This document shows, in pieces, positions 10,691-24,200 of a stretch of 48,604 nt of DNA (position 1 is its first letter; each line of letters begins with the position of its first letter). The DNA is from Phoronis australis. Lineage: Eukaryota; Phoronida; Phoronidae. Made by a program: the position numbers and the translations under genes. The stretch lies in NCBI GenBank assembly GCA_002633005.1, contig NMRA01000618.1:1-48604 (forward strand), written 5' to 3'. The notes beneath the pieces were generated by a model. The model worked only from the letters and a program-made list of their open reading frames with translations. It was not told the origin of the DNA and did not search any database.

Positions 10691-12226
10691 TAAATACATC
10701 AATGTCGAGGACACTATTGAACCTCAAGCAACATAGCTGGAGAATATCACAATACATACAAAAGCAAAACGTACTGATTTCGTTTTTAAACATGCTACTT
10801 TGAAAATCTAACAAGATGTACTGTGTACAATCTTGAGTCTGTTGCATTCAAGCAGATGGATTAATGATCGAGGGTTTAATCCACTGATGGTATAGTCTGA
10901 TCATAGACAAGTTACATTAAAATGTTTTCACTATCGTTAGCAAGTAAAACAAGCCACACAAATCTACCTTACTACAAGGAGAAGTACTGAGACATTGACA
11001 GACACGTGTCTGATACTAACCCTACAGGCGTCTCTTTCACAATCCATTCCAGGCTCATCAATTCATGGATTCACAGGGGTAATCAAAGAACTATCTTCTC
11101 TGCTAGGACCATAAATGCATTGCTAAGGTGTGCTCAATTCAACAGTCGTATTATAAGAACACAGTTCACAAAAACTGCTTTCACAGAACTAACATCTCAT
11201 TTCAAAAGGCTTACTGTGTGTGTGAATGACACCCATGACTTAAAACTGCCCCAAATTCTCAGCCAATATGCAGACTAATTACCCCTTTCAAGCACAAAAT
11301 GATCTCAGAAGCCTTACATCATTTCTTTAATAAACTATCCCATGCTGTCATTCTGAAAGCTAACAAATTTCTCTCCTTCCAAAATGAACAAAACATTAGA
11401 GGAGAAATTTGTTAACGTGTTAGCACTCTTTACCTCTGATTCATTTTTGGGTTTTCACCATAACTTACATGTAGGAGGAACTACACAAATTTCTTGAATA
11501 CTACTGTGGATATTGTGAGCCACCAGGTTCCATTAAAGCAACAGAAATTCTCCAATTTGGGGCAGTCTCTATACTTTGGGAAACTGAAACTCCCACAAAA
11601 AGTTAAATTTTCTCGATTATGGAATTTGAGAAGAGGGCGATTTTGGCGTTCACATGATATTTCTCAAATTTCGTACAAATGTTGTCTATTTCGAGAATTC
11701 TGGATAAGCGCCCACCACATTTTAGCCAGTCTCTCCATTGATTGTTCACAAATTCATCAGTCCACACAAGACAGAAAAAAATGCTCTAAATAAACACTGT
11801 GGTTTTTAGCACTACACGTAACTGGCTTCTTGGGAAGATTATAGTTCAGTTGGTATTTTTTCAAAGAGCAATGCCACATAAACGGAACTTGGAAAAGCGC
11901 TAGAAGCCACTTGGAACAGCTAAATCTCTATATTGTTTTGAAACACCAAGTACTTGTAGGAAATGAATTACGCTAACTCGTTGTATTGAGCTGGACAATG
12001 GCCAGACTGCAACTAAACCATTAACTTGGCAAGCAGGCTTCGTATAGTTTAAACAATACATTATTGTTTTGCACAAACTACAGAGTGCTATGATACCTGA
12101 CTAATAACTTCTCTCCACGTATGTTCCTATACAGTCTCTTTATCAGAACACATTATGTCCATGCTGATGATCAAATGAATGGACTAATACGTTACTGTCG
12201 ACTCATCACATCTCCACCAGATGTCC
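10691..12226. other. Region immediately downstream of the STXBP1 stop; probable 3' UTR plus flank
   Basis: No recognisable coding. The part nearest 12226 is expected to be 3' UTR on the minus strand. The first candidate poly(A) signal is at 11326-11331. Confidence 0.35.
11326..11331 (-). terminator. Candidate STXBP1 polyadenylation signal (ATTAAA on minus strand)
   Basis: Going downstream from the stop codon on the minus strand, this is the first ATTAAA I found, implying a 3' UTR of about 0.9 kb. AATAAA hexamers at 9933-9938 and 9842-9847 are alternatives. Nothing in the sequence decides between them. Confidence 0.2.
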
Positions 12227-12288
12227 TCAGTTGCTGAGATCTCTCAAGTCTGACAACAAGCCCTCTGGTGTTAGGATGTGTGTAGATC
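12227..12288 (-). CDS. STXBP1: STXBP1 coding exon 15 (residues 568-587 and stop)
   Basis: Acceptor cttactgcag. It encodes [20 protein letters not shown] then TGA, matching the human [19 protein letters not shown]-terminal segment. It ends shortly after, as in the family's short C-terminal form. Confidence 0.95.
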
Positions 12289-15200
12289 CTGCAGTAAGAC
12301 ATCAGTTGTAATCAAAGACAATTTAACATGGACTGTCGCTTCAACTTGAAGCTAACACAGTGTAAAGAACAACAGTTTCCAAAGCTCTTGCTGACTTTTT
12401 GAGCTGGTCTGCAAAGATCAGCGAAATGATGGAGTAAGACTTATATATATGACTTCTTGCCCGAAAACAACAAGGAGTATGTGCAAAACAATTATGGTTG
12501 TGAATTTAATTGCAAATGAAAAACACAATAACACTATCAGAAAAATCAATAAAAAATAATGAAACAAACAACAGTTGTTCCAACCCATAAACTACGATGG
12601 TATAAAAATTGTCAACTTCAAACCACAAAAACAAGTTAGTGGCAGTAAATTTAATGGCAGAGGCTGAGGTGGAATCGTTAAAACTGGTAAACAGGTAAAA
12701 AGATATACTGTTGAATCAGAAAAAATCTAGATTGATCCCTTGACCTCTCGAAAGTTATTAATTTTCCAATCTAAGACTGCTGGACTACCCACCGACGATA
12801 ACCTCGTAATTCTTGGCACTGTTCGTCACCTCGTATGCTACTCTCATCTCTGAGTAGCTAACGCCCCCTATAATGAAGAAAATGAGTCGAGGCCCGCTTT
12901 TGGGGGCCTGTCCGCGGTCACGGTGCCAGTTGTAGCGAGCACTGAAACCAAACCATCATTAAAAGCTGTGTCAAGAGGTGGAGCTAGCAATGCTTCAAAC
13001 GACTTCAATATTACAAGCCAATGGACTCTAAGTTTATCTCCTGGTAACCACGATTATTTTCTCCAAAAATTTATTAAATGGGCTTTTTGGACATCATTTT
13101 AAGATAATAGGAAACATTCTATGTACAACTCTTTAGCATTGTGAGAGCACAAAAGTGTGTTTTGTTTGACCAAGTTCTATAGTTGAATGCAAGGTGGGCC
13201 AAGTTGAGAAGGATGAAACACAACTTTTTCATTCACGGACATTTTGAGACGTTGGACATTTCTGGATGAATCATTCGAATATGCCACTACACAGCAGTGG
13301 TGACAATGGTAGTACAAATGTGCTAAATCCACACAATGAATGCAGAACATTGTCCACTGACCACCCTATCGCCATCTAGTGACAAGGCTCAATTCATCAT
13401 GCCGTCGAAATGGCTATATTGTTACCTCAATCACCTTTAAAAGCAATCAAACAATGCTTTACTCATTGCATGGCTAATATTATCTCTCACTTATCAATCG
13501 TTAGTTTAACAATAATTTAATAAATTCATGAAATCAGTCTGACAGAGGTGCAGGCCTAAAACACCTTTTAATACCACATGAACAGTTAACATAATGTTCC
13601 AGTTAAAGTTGCTAGGCCTAAGATCAGTGAACAAGGCTTTATATGTTATACATAAAAAATCATGATCTGATATCCGGGAGCAAAAAATCGCCAAAGCCCC
13701 ACGTCCTTCCATTCCCTAACAGTAATCGCATTCTCTAACAATAATTACGGGAAAATTTAATCAGCGATGGAAAAAAGTCTGAGACAGTGGCAAAATAAAA
13801 TGATCTTAACATGTGGGTGTAAAAAATTTCAAAACTGCAAAAACTCGCAAAATCTAGTCTAGTTTCAATTCCAAACAATTCCAAACCGAAGAAAAATATT
13901 GAAAAAGGACTCTGCAAATTTAACATAACCAGCTCAAACAAAAGCTTTCCCTTGGATAGAGGGCTTCATGTTTATAACTACACTAGTTTTGCCTCACTGC
14001 ACCAGGGGGAAGTAGTGTCTGTCAGCATTGAATATATAATGGTTGACAACCACGTCTCTAGTTGTAAAGAAACTCACCTCCTTGGACCCGATCTGATTGG
14101 GCCTCTGCTGCCACCTCCTGACAAGTAGGGGAACTGTTTGGTGTCAAGTTTGTCCTCAACAGCTTCCTGGGAAAAGACAGCAAACACCATTGGTAATGGC
14201 AAACACTGATAGGTTAGCTGCAGAACATGGATTTCTAGTAAAATCTAGCATAACAGGAAAGAACATTGAGAGCACAACAATGGAAATGCATGGCGTCCAT
14301 TGTGGTGTTTGCTACTGGCAGTCTGACTGTTCCTTCCTACACACATACGCAACACTCCTCCCTCGTGCATATCAAGTCCTTAATGTAAGGCATCCACTGT
14401 GATGTTTGGTACTGAGAGTGGGACTGTTCGTTCCTGAACACACCATAAACTAAGCAGACTTCGACAGATCTCTCCCATACTTGGATGAACTTCTTGACAG
14501 AATTATTTGGCAGTTTAGGTTCGTTGCAATGGAATAACATGTCTTTTGAAAATCAGTGAATTTTAACTTACATTTCTGAAATGAGATGCTCTTGAGCTTA
14601 TTGGTTATTTATGAAAGATTGTCGCAATTTGACCAAAGAGCTTGGAGCTACACCTGCTGAATCGGGTCACACTCCAAATACATCAAACAGTTAACATGCA
14701 GTGCCCAATGTGACATCTGCCACAGACGGNTCTGCTGCCACCTCCTGACAAGTAGGGGAACTGTTTGGTGTCAAGTTTGTCCTCAACAGCTTCCTGGGAA
14801 AAGACAGCAAACACCATTGGTAATGGCAAACACTGATAGGTTAGCTGCAGAACATGGATTTCTAGTAAAATCTAGCAAAACAGGAAAGAACATTGAAAGC
14901 ACAACAATGGAAATGCATGGCGTCCATTGTGATGTTTGCTACTGGCAGTCTGACTGTTCCTTCCTACACACATACGCAACACTCCTCCCTCGTGCATATC
15001 AAGTCCTTAATGTAAGGCATCCACTGTGATGTTTGGTACTGAGAGTGGGACTGTTCGTTCCTTAATACACCATAAACTAAGCAGACTTCGACAGATCTTT
15101 CCCATACTTGGATGAACTTCTTGACAGAATTAATTGGCAGTTTAGGTTCGTTGCAATGGAATAACATGTCTTTTGAAAATCAGTGAATTTTAACTTACAT

Positions 15201-18200
15201 TTCTGAAATGAGATGCTCTTGAGCTTATTGGTTATTTATGAAAGATTGTTGCAATTTGACCAAAGAGCTTGGAGCTACACCTGCTGAATCGGGTCACACT
15301 CCAAATACATCAAACAGTTAACATGCAGTGCCCAATGTGACATCTGCCACAGACGGTGTGACTGTTCATTCTTACACACACATACACAACACTGCCCCCC
15401 CTCCTCACCTCCATCAAGTCCTTAATGTATGGTGTCCACCGCGACATCTGATACTGATGATCAGAGCGTTCCTTCCTGTTGTACGTCTGATACGGCTGTT
15501 GTGCACGGCGACGACTACTACCCTAGAAAGACAACAAATGAACAGTCATTACAACTGTAGATGATTCTGTAACAGGAAATATATGACAGCATGGTGGTAA
15601 ATCTGATAACATGGTGGTATACATGATAACATGGTGGTATACCTGATAACATTGGTGGTATAACTGATAACATCACGGTCTATATGACAACATGGTGGTA
15701 CATGACAAGAACATGACAGCATATATGATACCATGTTCCTCCACTTGAAGTTTATTGACATGACAAAGCTAGCATAATACAGAGTAGAACACTTAACAAA
15801 GAGTAAGACATCTATTTCACCATGAAGACCAAAACACAGCTTTTACAGCACAATACTTACTAAGCAGAGTTGGTGTTACCCAGCCAGACACTGGATATAA
15901 CATGGATGTGATTTCTGTGTACATGCAACCGATTAATACTTAGACACTGTCAAGTACAGGAGGACAGGATGCCATCCTAGTGTCAAAAATGAAAACTAAC
16001 ACAGCACTGCTTTTATAACGATTCATAGGACTAAATGTAGTTTCTTTTGTTAGGTTGCCGAGGCAGCATAAGAAACAGTAGTATAGCTCAGATTACAGAG
16101 AATTAACTCGTGTTTAATGGCAAACCACAGTTTGTCATGTCTCAAATTTTTCAAAATGTCACGGAATTTCAAGCAAGTAAGTTTTGTCACAGACTGCCAC
16201 CATGGCCACAGGCGACCCATTCTGTGAACAACAGACTACACAGTCAACTCACGTCCTGAATGATGGGGACATTAAGGTTCTGTGTGTTGGTGATGATGCA
16301 CCTGTCTAGGTCAGGAATACCTGCGTGCTGGACCAGCTTGGTCAGGTTCTCTTCAGATATACCTGGAAACAAAAGATGGGCCATATGAGGGCAGCAGAGG
16401 ACAATTATCAGAGATAGCACGTATTAAGAAGACAATACATCTAGTATGATGACATAAAACACTAGGAGCACCAAACGTCCAGGCTCAAGCCCTTCAAAAG
16501 TAATATGAATAACACAAGTGACAAACAAGCTGGATTAGATAACCGGGCTGCAATCTAATGCCATTGCATGTGAATAGACACCAGTACAACAGAACCCCCA
16601 TAGCATACACACCTGTAGGGAAATACCACACTACAGACTTGTCAGACGAGATATCTCAAACAAAATCAGTTTTGTGAAAATCTACAGTTGCGTGCAAGCA
16701 AATCATAAACACAACAAAGTCTTGCACAGGCGCAACTCATTAAGATTTGAAGAATACCAGAGGAAATAGTTACGGGGCTCTTTTGAAAACTTATGATTCC
16801 TCAGCCAAATACGGGCTTTAATAGTATGTTGTCAGTTGACAAGTGATGACCTTGAAATATTTGCAGTTTCCCTTTAATGGTCACACCTGAGACAAAAATT
16901 ATATCCTGCCCAGGTTTTCTACACAATACGCGCCAAGCATGCAAAATATTGAACTGTCAGAAATAGGATGACCTTGACCTTGACTTACCTCCCCTGTGTA
17001 AGATATAGAGCAGAATGATTCTGATTTTGTCGTAGTGAGACGTGTTCTGATCCAGCAGGATAGGTACAATGTTTCTCATTGGATCACGGATCTTCTCACC
17101 CTCCACGTCCGTACCCATGGCCAAATCCTGAAGGTAAATTGATTAATTATTAGTACAATACACCTAGACATACAAAATCATCACAACCACAACAGGAAGT
17201 TGACTTCCAATCATCAAAGCCAGAGTCAAAAAAAAACAAAAATAGCCCATATACTCCTTCTGGTTAATTAGATAAAAACAATGAATCCTAACGCAAAGCC
17301 ACTTCAGTTATTATCAAGGAATGTTCTTTATTCAAGCGAAAAAACAGGACATCAAATAAATACAATTTGAGATCAAGCATCTTTAAGTTTAGACTTTAAA
17401 TTTCTGGAAATGCTGCCAAACACATTTTTGCAATGAATTCAAAACCGAATATGACAGTATAAACAGCATTACAATTTATGAAATGTTTCTATTTTAGGTA
17501 ACGCTCTGCGACCAGTGAAACTTTTTTGAAAGATTAATTAGTAAAATTTAATAACGAATATAGCTCAGTTCAGTGTTCAAAAGCATCACATGCATGTGTG
17601 AACACTGTGCACGCTGAACAAGTAATCAACGGCAATATCACTAGTTATCAAAAAATAAATTAGAAACTTTGACAGAACCCTGCTAGACTCTGCCAAACTT
17701 GAATGAAGTTCTTGCTAGCATTATTAAGCAACTAATTTGAACAATTGTCATGATAAAATGTCAATTTTGACGAACTTTAATCAGACTGTTTAATACTTGA
17801 AAGAAACGGCAAGTTGTCATAATTTTGACCAGATGCTGTTGAGATTTGACTGGAATTGAAATGTGTTCTGTTTAAGAAAAAATATATATCCAGTTGTCGT
17901 TTTTTTGTGTCAAACTTCACTGAATTTCAAGGTAGTATATCTGGTTTTGAATACTAACTGTACACATCTCTTGCCATGTACTTGCTCCGCGTAGCACAAC
18001 TTGCCATTTGCTCCAAAAACACAACTGCAGTGTCCAATTCCATTGCCCGTTGAGTGACAACAAAAGCTGGTAGACTGTCTCCACCCAAATATATAAGCTA
18101 AGCTGATGACCTCACTTGGGAACTAGCCATGTATGATGATTCACCTATTAACAACTAGTGGTGCCACCTACCTGCTCTACCTTGCACAGCTTGTCTATAC

Positions 18201-21200
18201 GACCTTGGTAGTTCTTCATGCAGTCCTCAGCCAGGTGCAGCTGGGTCGAGTACTTGCTCAACTCGTTCTGATACTGAGGCATCTTCTTCAGCATCTGCGA
18301 GAGATCTCTGATGTTGGCCTTCTCTCCCGTCAACATTCGCTTCTGGGTGGCAAAGTCTTTCAACTGTTTCGTCACCTCTCTGCAGAAACAAGCACACGGG
18401 GAAATCAACAGGGGGCGCGTCCGTTCCACAATTCACAACTCACAGCTCAGTAGTTTTCCAAAGAACTTGAATGTAGAAATCAAGTGCAAACTAGGATTTG
18501 TCAGTGACTCATGTAAACCATAAAGTAACACCAAATATAGGACGTTTATCGGGAATACACAGAAAAGCAGAATGGGAGATGTCAACAAAATTTGATTCGG
18601 ACTACACAGATTTGACTCCGAGCCCTGGAGTTATGCTGTATGACTTACTGGGATACGACCGCAATGTGCTGATGGCGCAGATTTACCCACAATTCATCAT
18701 TCTCATCCAGTAGCACTTCCTTTTCTGTGGCAACAGGACCACTTGTGTTTTCATACCTAGAAAAAACAACGACATACTTCATAAGAGAACCCAAAATAGA
18801 TTGTCGTAGCAATAAATTTCTAATGAACGGAGCAGCGGCCACAGATGGAATTAAACAACGTAAGGAAACTGATAACACCATGCTATACGGTTTATTTTTA
18901 ACCATAGTCTAAGATTTATCTCAACCTCCAAACTTTGAAACTTCTAATCCGATATAAATTACATCAAGATTAACACACATCTAGAGCAAAAAAAACTGAT
19001 AAGCCAAACTTAATATCACGTTCTTGAAATGTACTTAAAAAATAAAGTTTTACTTTAAAATTGATTTCAGATTTGTCTTAGCTTGGTCAGTTTTCTTAAA
19101 ACAAGCCCCTGGTGTACTGTATCAGACATGCTGCCGTCTCCTCATAAAGAACCATATCTGAATGCGGTAGTTCAACTCGAGTGTTAAAGAATACCCTGCC
19201 AGCCACTACAAAAATAACGCATATCCACTCACTTATAGACGTCATTTTCAATTGGAAGTAGGTCATAGGCCATAGCCTGAAAGGTCAACTCATGCAACAG
19301 TGGCGAAATAGGGTCAAACCCTCGGTCCAGGATGATAAGCTGTGACCGGTCTTTACCAGGGCCCTAAAACAACACGGAAAAATTTTAAGTGATACCATGT
19401 ATTCTACGATTAAAGGAATTTATGATATACTTTAGGCACGACATTTTAGAAACGCAGTCCGCCTAAAAAATTTTATTTGAAATCAAAAATGATATTTCTC
19501 TATCATTTCCAGAGCCTGTGATGTGGTACCTATTGTAGCCATACTGCCAAGTGTGAACATGCTCCACTATTACGTGTTATTTATGCCTCACACATCCAAG
19601 CCATAGTCATAAAGAGTCTTCTCTCAAAAAGTTTCAATTGTTGTAATTTCACTTGATGGGAAATTGTTCCTTACTCAGAGTGGAAGTGATTTCTGAACCT
19701 GGGGTCTATTTTTTTACTCGAAATTGAACTAAAAAATTAATTTTGTCATTTCTTATCTTATTTTGTGCTAATTCAAGATAAATATACTTTATCCTATGCT
19801 CAAGCACATAATGATAACTGTCTAATCCTAGTTTGCATTTGATGACCCAAGCATTAAGGTGAACTCGAAATTTCAAATTTTTACAGCTTGACCTAGTAAC
19901 TCAAATAAGATCTTCTGTCATCAAGTGCGAACGTGGACTAGATACTCATATGCAAAATCATAATGTACTTGAGCACAGACTAATAAACACTGATCTTGAG
20001 TTCGCGCAAAAGTAGAAAGGGAAATGTCAAAAATAATTTTGAGTTTTTGATTCCGAGTACAAAGACTAGACCCCGGACTCACTGACAGTACATTATTTCT
20101 AAAGACTAGAACCAAAAATATAATTATGTGATTACTTTCATAAAAGTGATGTAATAATCCTTACTGTGATAGGATATTATTTCCTTTACCAACAAGAACA
20201 TGGAAACCACCAACGACAGAGAGGTTTACTATTATTGGGCTTGCCGAACCTTACAAACGTCAGTTTGAAAATAGCACAAGTTTCATCACTTGCATTGCTA
20301 GTTCATTGGAAAAAGTCAACATTTGACAAGCGCTTAATGTTTTGAAACCCCAAAATGATTCGGTTAAGAATTTAACGTTGACAGCTAAACAGCGGCAAAA
20401 TGCAACTGGCCGCCTTAAATTATGCTGAGCAGTCTCATGCAATAACCCAAGATTGTTGTTTTTCTCAATTTTATCAAGAAATCACATTTAATCTGACAAA
20501 AAATAAGTGAAGATCAGTTTTGTAATGAACGGCAAGTGGTCTAAATTAAATTTTTTTTTGACTAGAAGCAGCTTATCTTAGAGTTACGAGCATCAAGCCT
20601 GTACGGACTGCAATAACCTTCGACCTCAAGCCTTAGTGAAAATTCACGATCCTATCTGTCCATTACCTCTCCCATGGAGTGGTCGTCTGCTTTATACTGA
20701 TCCAATTTCTGCTGAACTAGCTGAGCGAACTCCGCATTCTTGTCGTGCATGGCGCGGTAGCGTACCGACGGGTACTCGCCGAGTGTGGCACACAGCGTGG
20801 CGATCTGCTCAGCGCACCGCTCCAAATTCAGGATTCGACCGCCAGACTTCATCGGGTTGTAGTAGATCTGGAAAGTCTCCGGAGAGTCCAGCGAGAACAC
20901 CTGCAACAAAACAAGGTAGGTGATATTGATTAAACTTGTAGCGGCTATTGTGTGTCACGTATCCAGTGCAACACGATAAGCACCAGACTTTGTAAGCAAA
21001 CCCTTGCATGTATTGATCAGAGTTATCTTCACAGGTAACCACAAGCGTTATTTTCAGACAAAAGAGAATGACATCAAAAGTAATGCCAGGCGACCATTTT
21101 TGCTTTTGACAACAGGTCTTCATACGAGCGGTGACTTCAAAACAGCCAGTATCTCCTCAGTTTGCTGAGATCACACAGATGTCCACATTATGCACTTTAA

Positions 21201-24200
21201 GTAAAGCACGCGATTGCACTACATTTCATTCCAAGCTACAGCTGCAAATGCACCACTGGGGTTTAACAATTAATTTGTTTCAAGGCATGACCAGCTCATC
21301 TGAAAATGGTTGATGACATTATGTCCAATGTCCACTAAATTTGTTACACATGGTTTATTCTAGGAGCTGGACCATGTCTTTCGCAAGGTGGCAATTGACA
21401 AGTAGACAGTATTGCACAAGACAAAAGTATCCGGAGATCCATCTTGCTTTCCTTAACTTCACTGAAAGTGAAGTGGAATTTCACAAAGTGTGACTGAGAA
21501 GAGAAACGCGTCTCCGGATATTTTTGTCCAATAAATTTTGACAGCTGTTGTACCAATCTCAAGCATAGCATGATCATATTAGCTTCCACTCATGAAAGAC
21601 AAGCGTGATGAGTGCAGACCTGGTTGCCACGGCAACCTGTATTGACCTACCCTCTGTTCATATGGTAGAAAGGCTATGTTGATTTCCTTCAGTGTCTTGA
21701 TGGACTTGGCCGCAGATGACTTGCAAAGTTCATTGAAGAGCTCATCAGGGCATGCTGCGGGGATATAGCATAATACGTGATACAAGACTAATGTTAAACT
21801 GTTTCCATGGCAATTAGCAATTGCTGACTAGTCATGCTGAGAAGCTGGATGACCACAGGGTGGAGCAAGAAAACCAGTCTTGTCTGCAGATCTGCACTGC
21901 CATAACAACAGTCCCTTGCGAGTCACATAGACGCCCACAGTGAACATAAAATAACTATATAAAGCTGTAATAATAACCAACATTTCACCAAAGGAACACA
22001 ATTTGATTTAGACCTCTAACTTCTGCAAAACTGATCTCAGCTTGCTCACCATTCACGTAAGACTGGATTTCTGGGTCTGGACAGAATGGACAGATCGTTA
22101 TTACTTATCACCTGTTCGGCGTGTAAAACCACCTGCATTGACCAGCCAACATGATGAGCCCCAAGTGTTCCAACCAATAACAAACACCATCGGCACTTCA
22201 AAGTTGAGAAATCACTTCCACGTTACAAACAAATTGAGACCAGTTTTTCAACTTGCAGCAAATACGTAGTTTAAAAAAAATTTGCATTTTGAAAAACGAC
22301 TTGAGACTTAAGAGTGAAATTTGTTCTCACACTCTCCATAGCCATGTCTGAAAAAAAAATCAAAATTAACTTCAACATTTGGTACAAAGTATCTGAGAAT
22401 ATATACGTAACTCATACTCATTGAGTAAATTGGCATTAATAATTTCCAGATAGTGGCATGCTAATATAACTACACCACTAAAACTTTATTTGCTAAATGT
22501 GAAGTGACAGTGTAACACCAAATATCTGACTTAAATCTCAAGCCCCCTTTTTGGGTAACGGACCCCAGGTAGGCTTACATCCCATTTAACTATTCCGGTA
22601 ACAAAGAGAGAACTTCTCCTTGTTAACTATCACAACACACGTACTCGCTTATCTATGTTTGCATCAATACTTCCAAGAAGCTAATCACAAATTAACAGAC
22701 ATTTTTCTTGATGGGTGAAATAATGCCAGTCAGTATCACATGACTTAAAAAAAATTGTTCACATAGCGTTCACAGGGACATGATTGCCACGGGTGGGTAC
22801 TTACTGCCATTTGAGAATGGCATAGGAAAACTTCTCTATTTCGAGTAACTTGAGATGATTACTGACACTGGGTGTATGTAGTCGTTTCCTTAATGGCCAC
22901 TTTTGCAATATGATGACCAAACAAGGACAAAATGTGGCAGTTAAGTGAAACTTTATTTTTTATAAAAAATAATTAGCACCAAATCAACATCAGTTTTAAG
23001 GTTGGACACAACAACCATACGACAATGTTCCTATGAAATTGTGGACATACACAACGATGTTAGAAGCCATTGAAAAAATGAAGACAAAATTTGGCTGAAG
23101 TTGTTTTAATTTTACCGTATTTCTCCACATTAGTTTACCGACCTCACCTATACTAATTACTACTAACTATAATTATGACCCGAGGAGTTTCAGTAAAACA
23201 GGAGGTCCCCATCTACAAGTACCATAATTTACCGGCTCAATGCCAGCAAACATGGACGATGAGGAGACAGGGGTCTCTGTACAGGGCTGGACTTGGCAAC
23301 CTGCACGTTGCCAATGCTTCCCAAGTCGCCACTGCGAGTATCAAAGTCAGACAAAAATTCCAACCAAAATTCATTTCAAAGTTGGTGTTGACTTCCGAGT
23401 CTTAAAATAATGCCAGTTTTCCTAGATTTAATACCTCTGGTTCACAACTCTTCCGTTTATTTCGTGAAATCAGTGCATTTACCAACACAACAATCAGCAG
23501 ACATCAAACGTCTGCTTAAATTACAACAGGAAGTAAACAGCATGGAAGTCCAAACTGTTTGGGAAAAAACTGGGTGAGATCAATGAAACACGGGCCTCTA
23601 GTGTATGTGAACTTCCGCGTTCTATCTTCCTTGGTAGGAGGAATTGAGTTCGAGATTGGGTAGATATTTTCAAGTGGAGATATTGAAGAGGTATGCGTAA
23701 CTTTCTGACTACAGAGTACGGCACAGCCTATTTTGGGTCAATGATTTTGGCATCAGTTTTCGCGACATCAGATTTAGTTTGGTGACCTGGGAATTTTGCC
23801 AAGTCGCAAAAAGCGCCAAATGTGACTTGGCGTCAAGCTCGGTGTTGAGCACTAGCATGGCTTCTTTGAAGTTATTTCAAAAACCTAGCCAGGAACCAGA
23901 AAATAACACTGCACCAATTGAAAACAAGACGGAATGCTTTGCTCAGAAAAGTGAAGGAGAATATTTAGGCTAACTTTTAATTTAAACTACTCAGTGTCAG
24001 TAGACTTGATTCTTTGGACTAACCATAGTTCACCTAATCATTTCCAATTGACACAGATAATGGACTGACCTTCAGTGAAGTACACGTGCGCTCCCTGATA
24101 GGGTCTGTTATGGCTGGGCTGGGTGAAGTCGTTGATCAGCTGGGTGACAGACTGGAATGAACTCCAGAAGGTGGCGTTACTGAACTCATAATAACATGAT

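Larger units (their letters stand above)
14104..14729. repeat. Left copy of a 626-bp direct duplication ending at an N (apparent unmerged contig overlap)
   Basis: This segment ends exactly at the N at 14730 and is repeated at 14731-15356. The copies have the same length and I counted about eight single-base differences. The left copy ends where the right copy's counterpart runs on into unique sequence, and the right copy begins where the left copy's counterpart is preceded by unique sequence. That is the signature of two overlapping contigs placed end to end. It contains most of STXBP1 exon 13. Confidence 0.85.

Noticed and set aside
10404-10847. 147-codon minus-strand frame with GNWGP/WKSG repeats
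   Set aside because: Produced by the 20-bp minisatellite; no domain.
18133-18453. 106-codon plus-strand frame
   Set aside because: Antisense shadow of STXBP1 exon 9.
20636-20923. 95-codon plus-strand frame
   Set aside because: Antisense shadow of STXBP1 exon 6.
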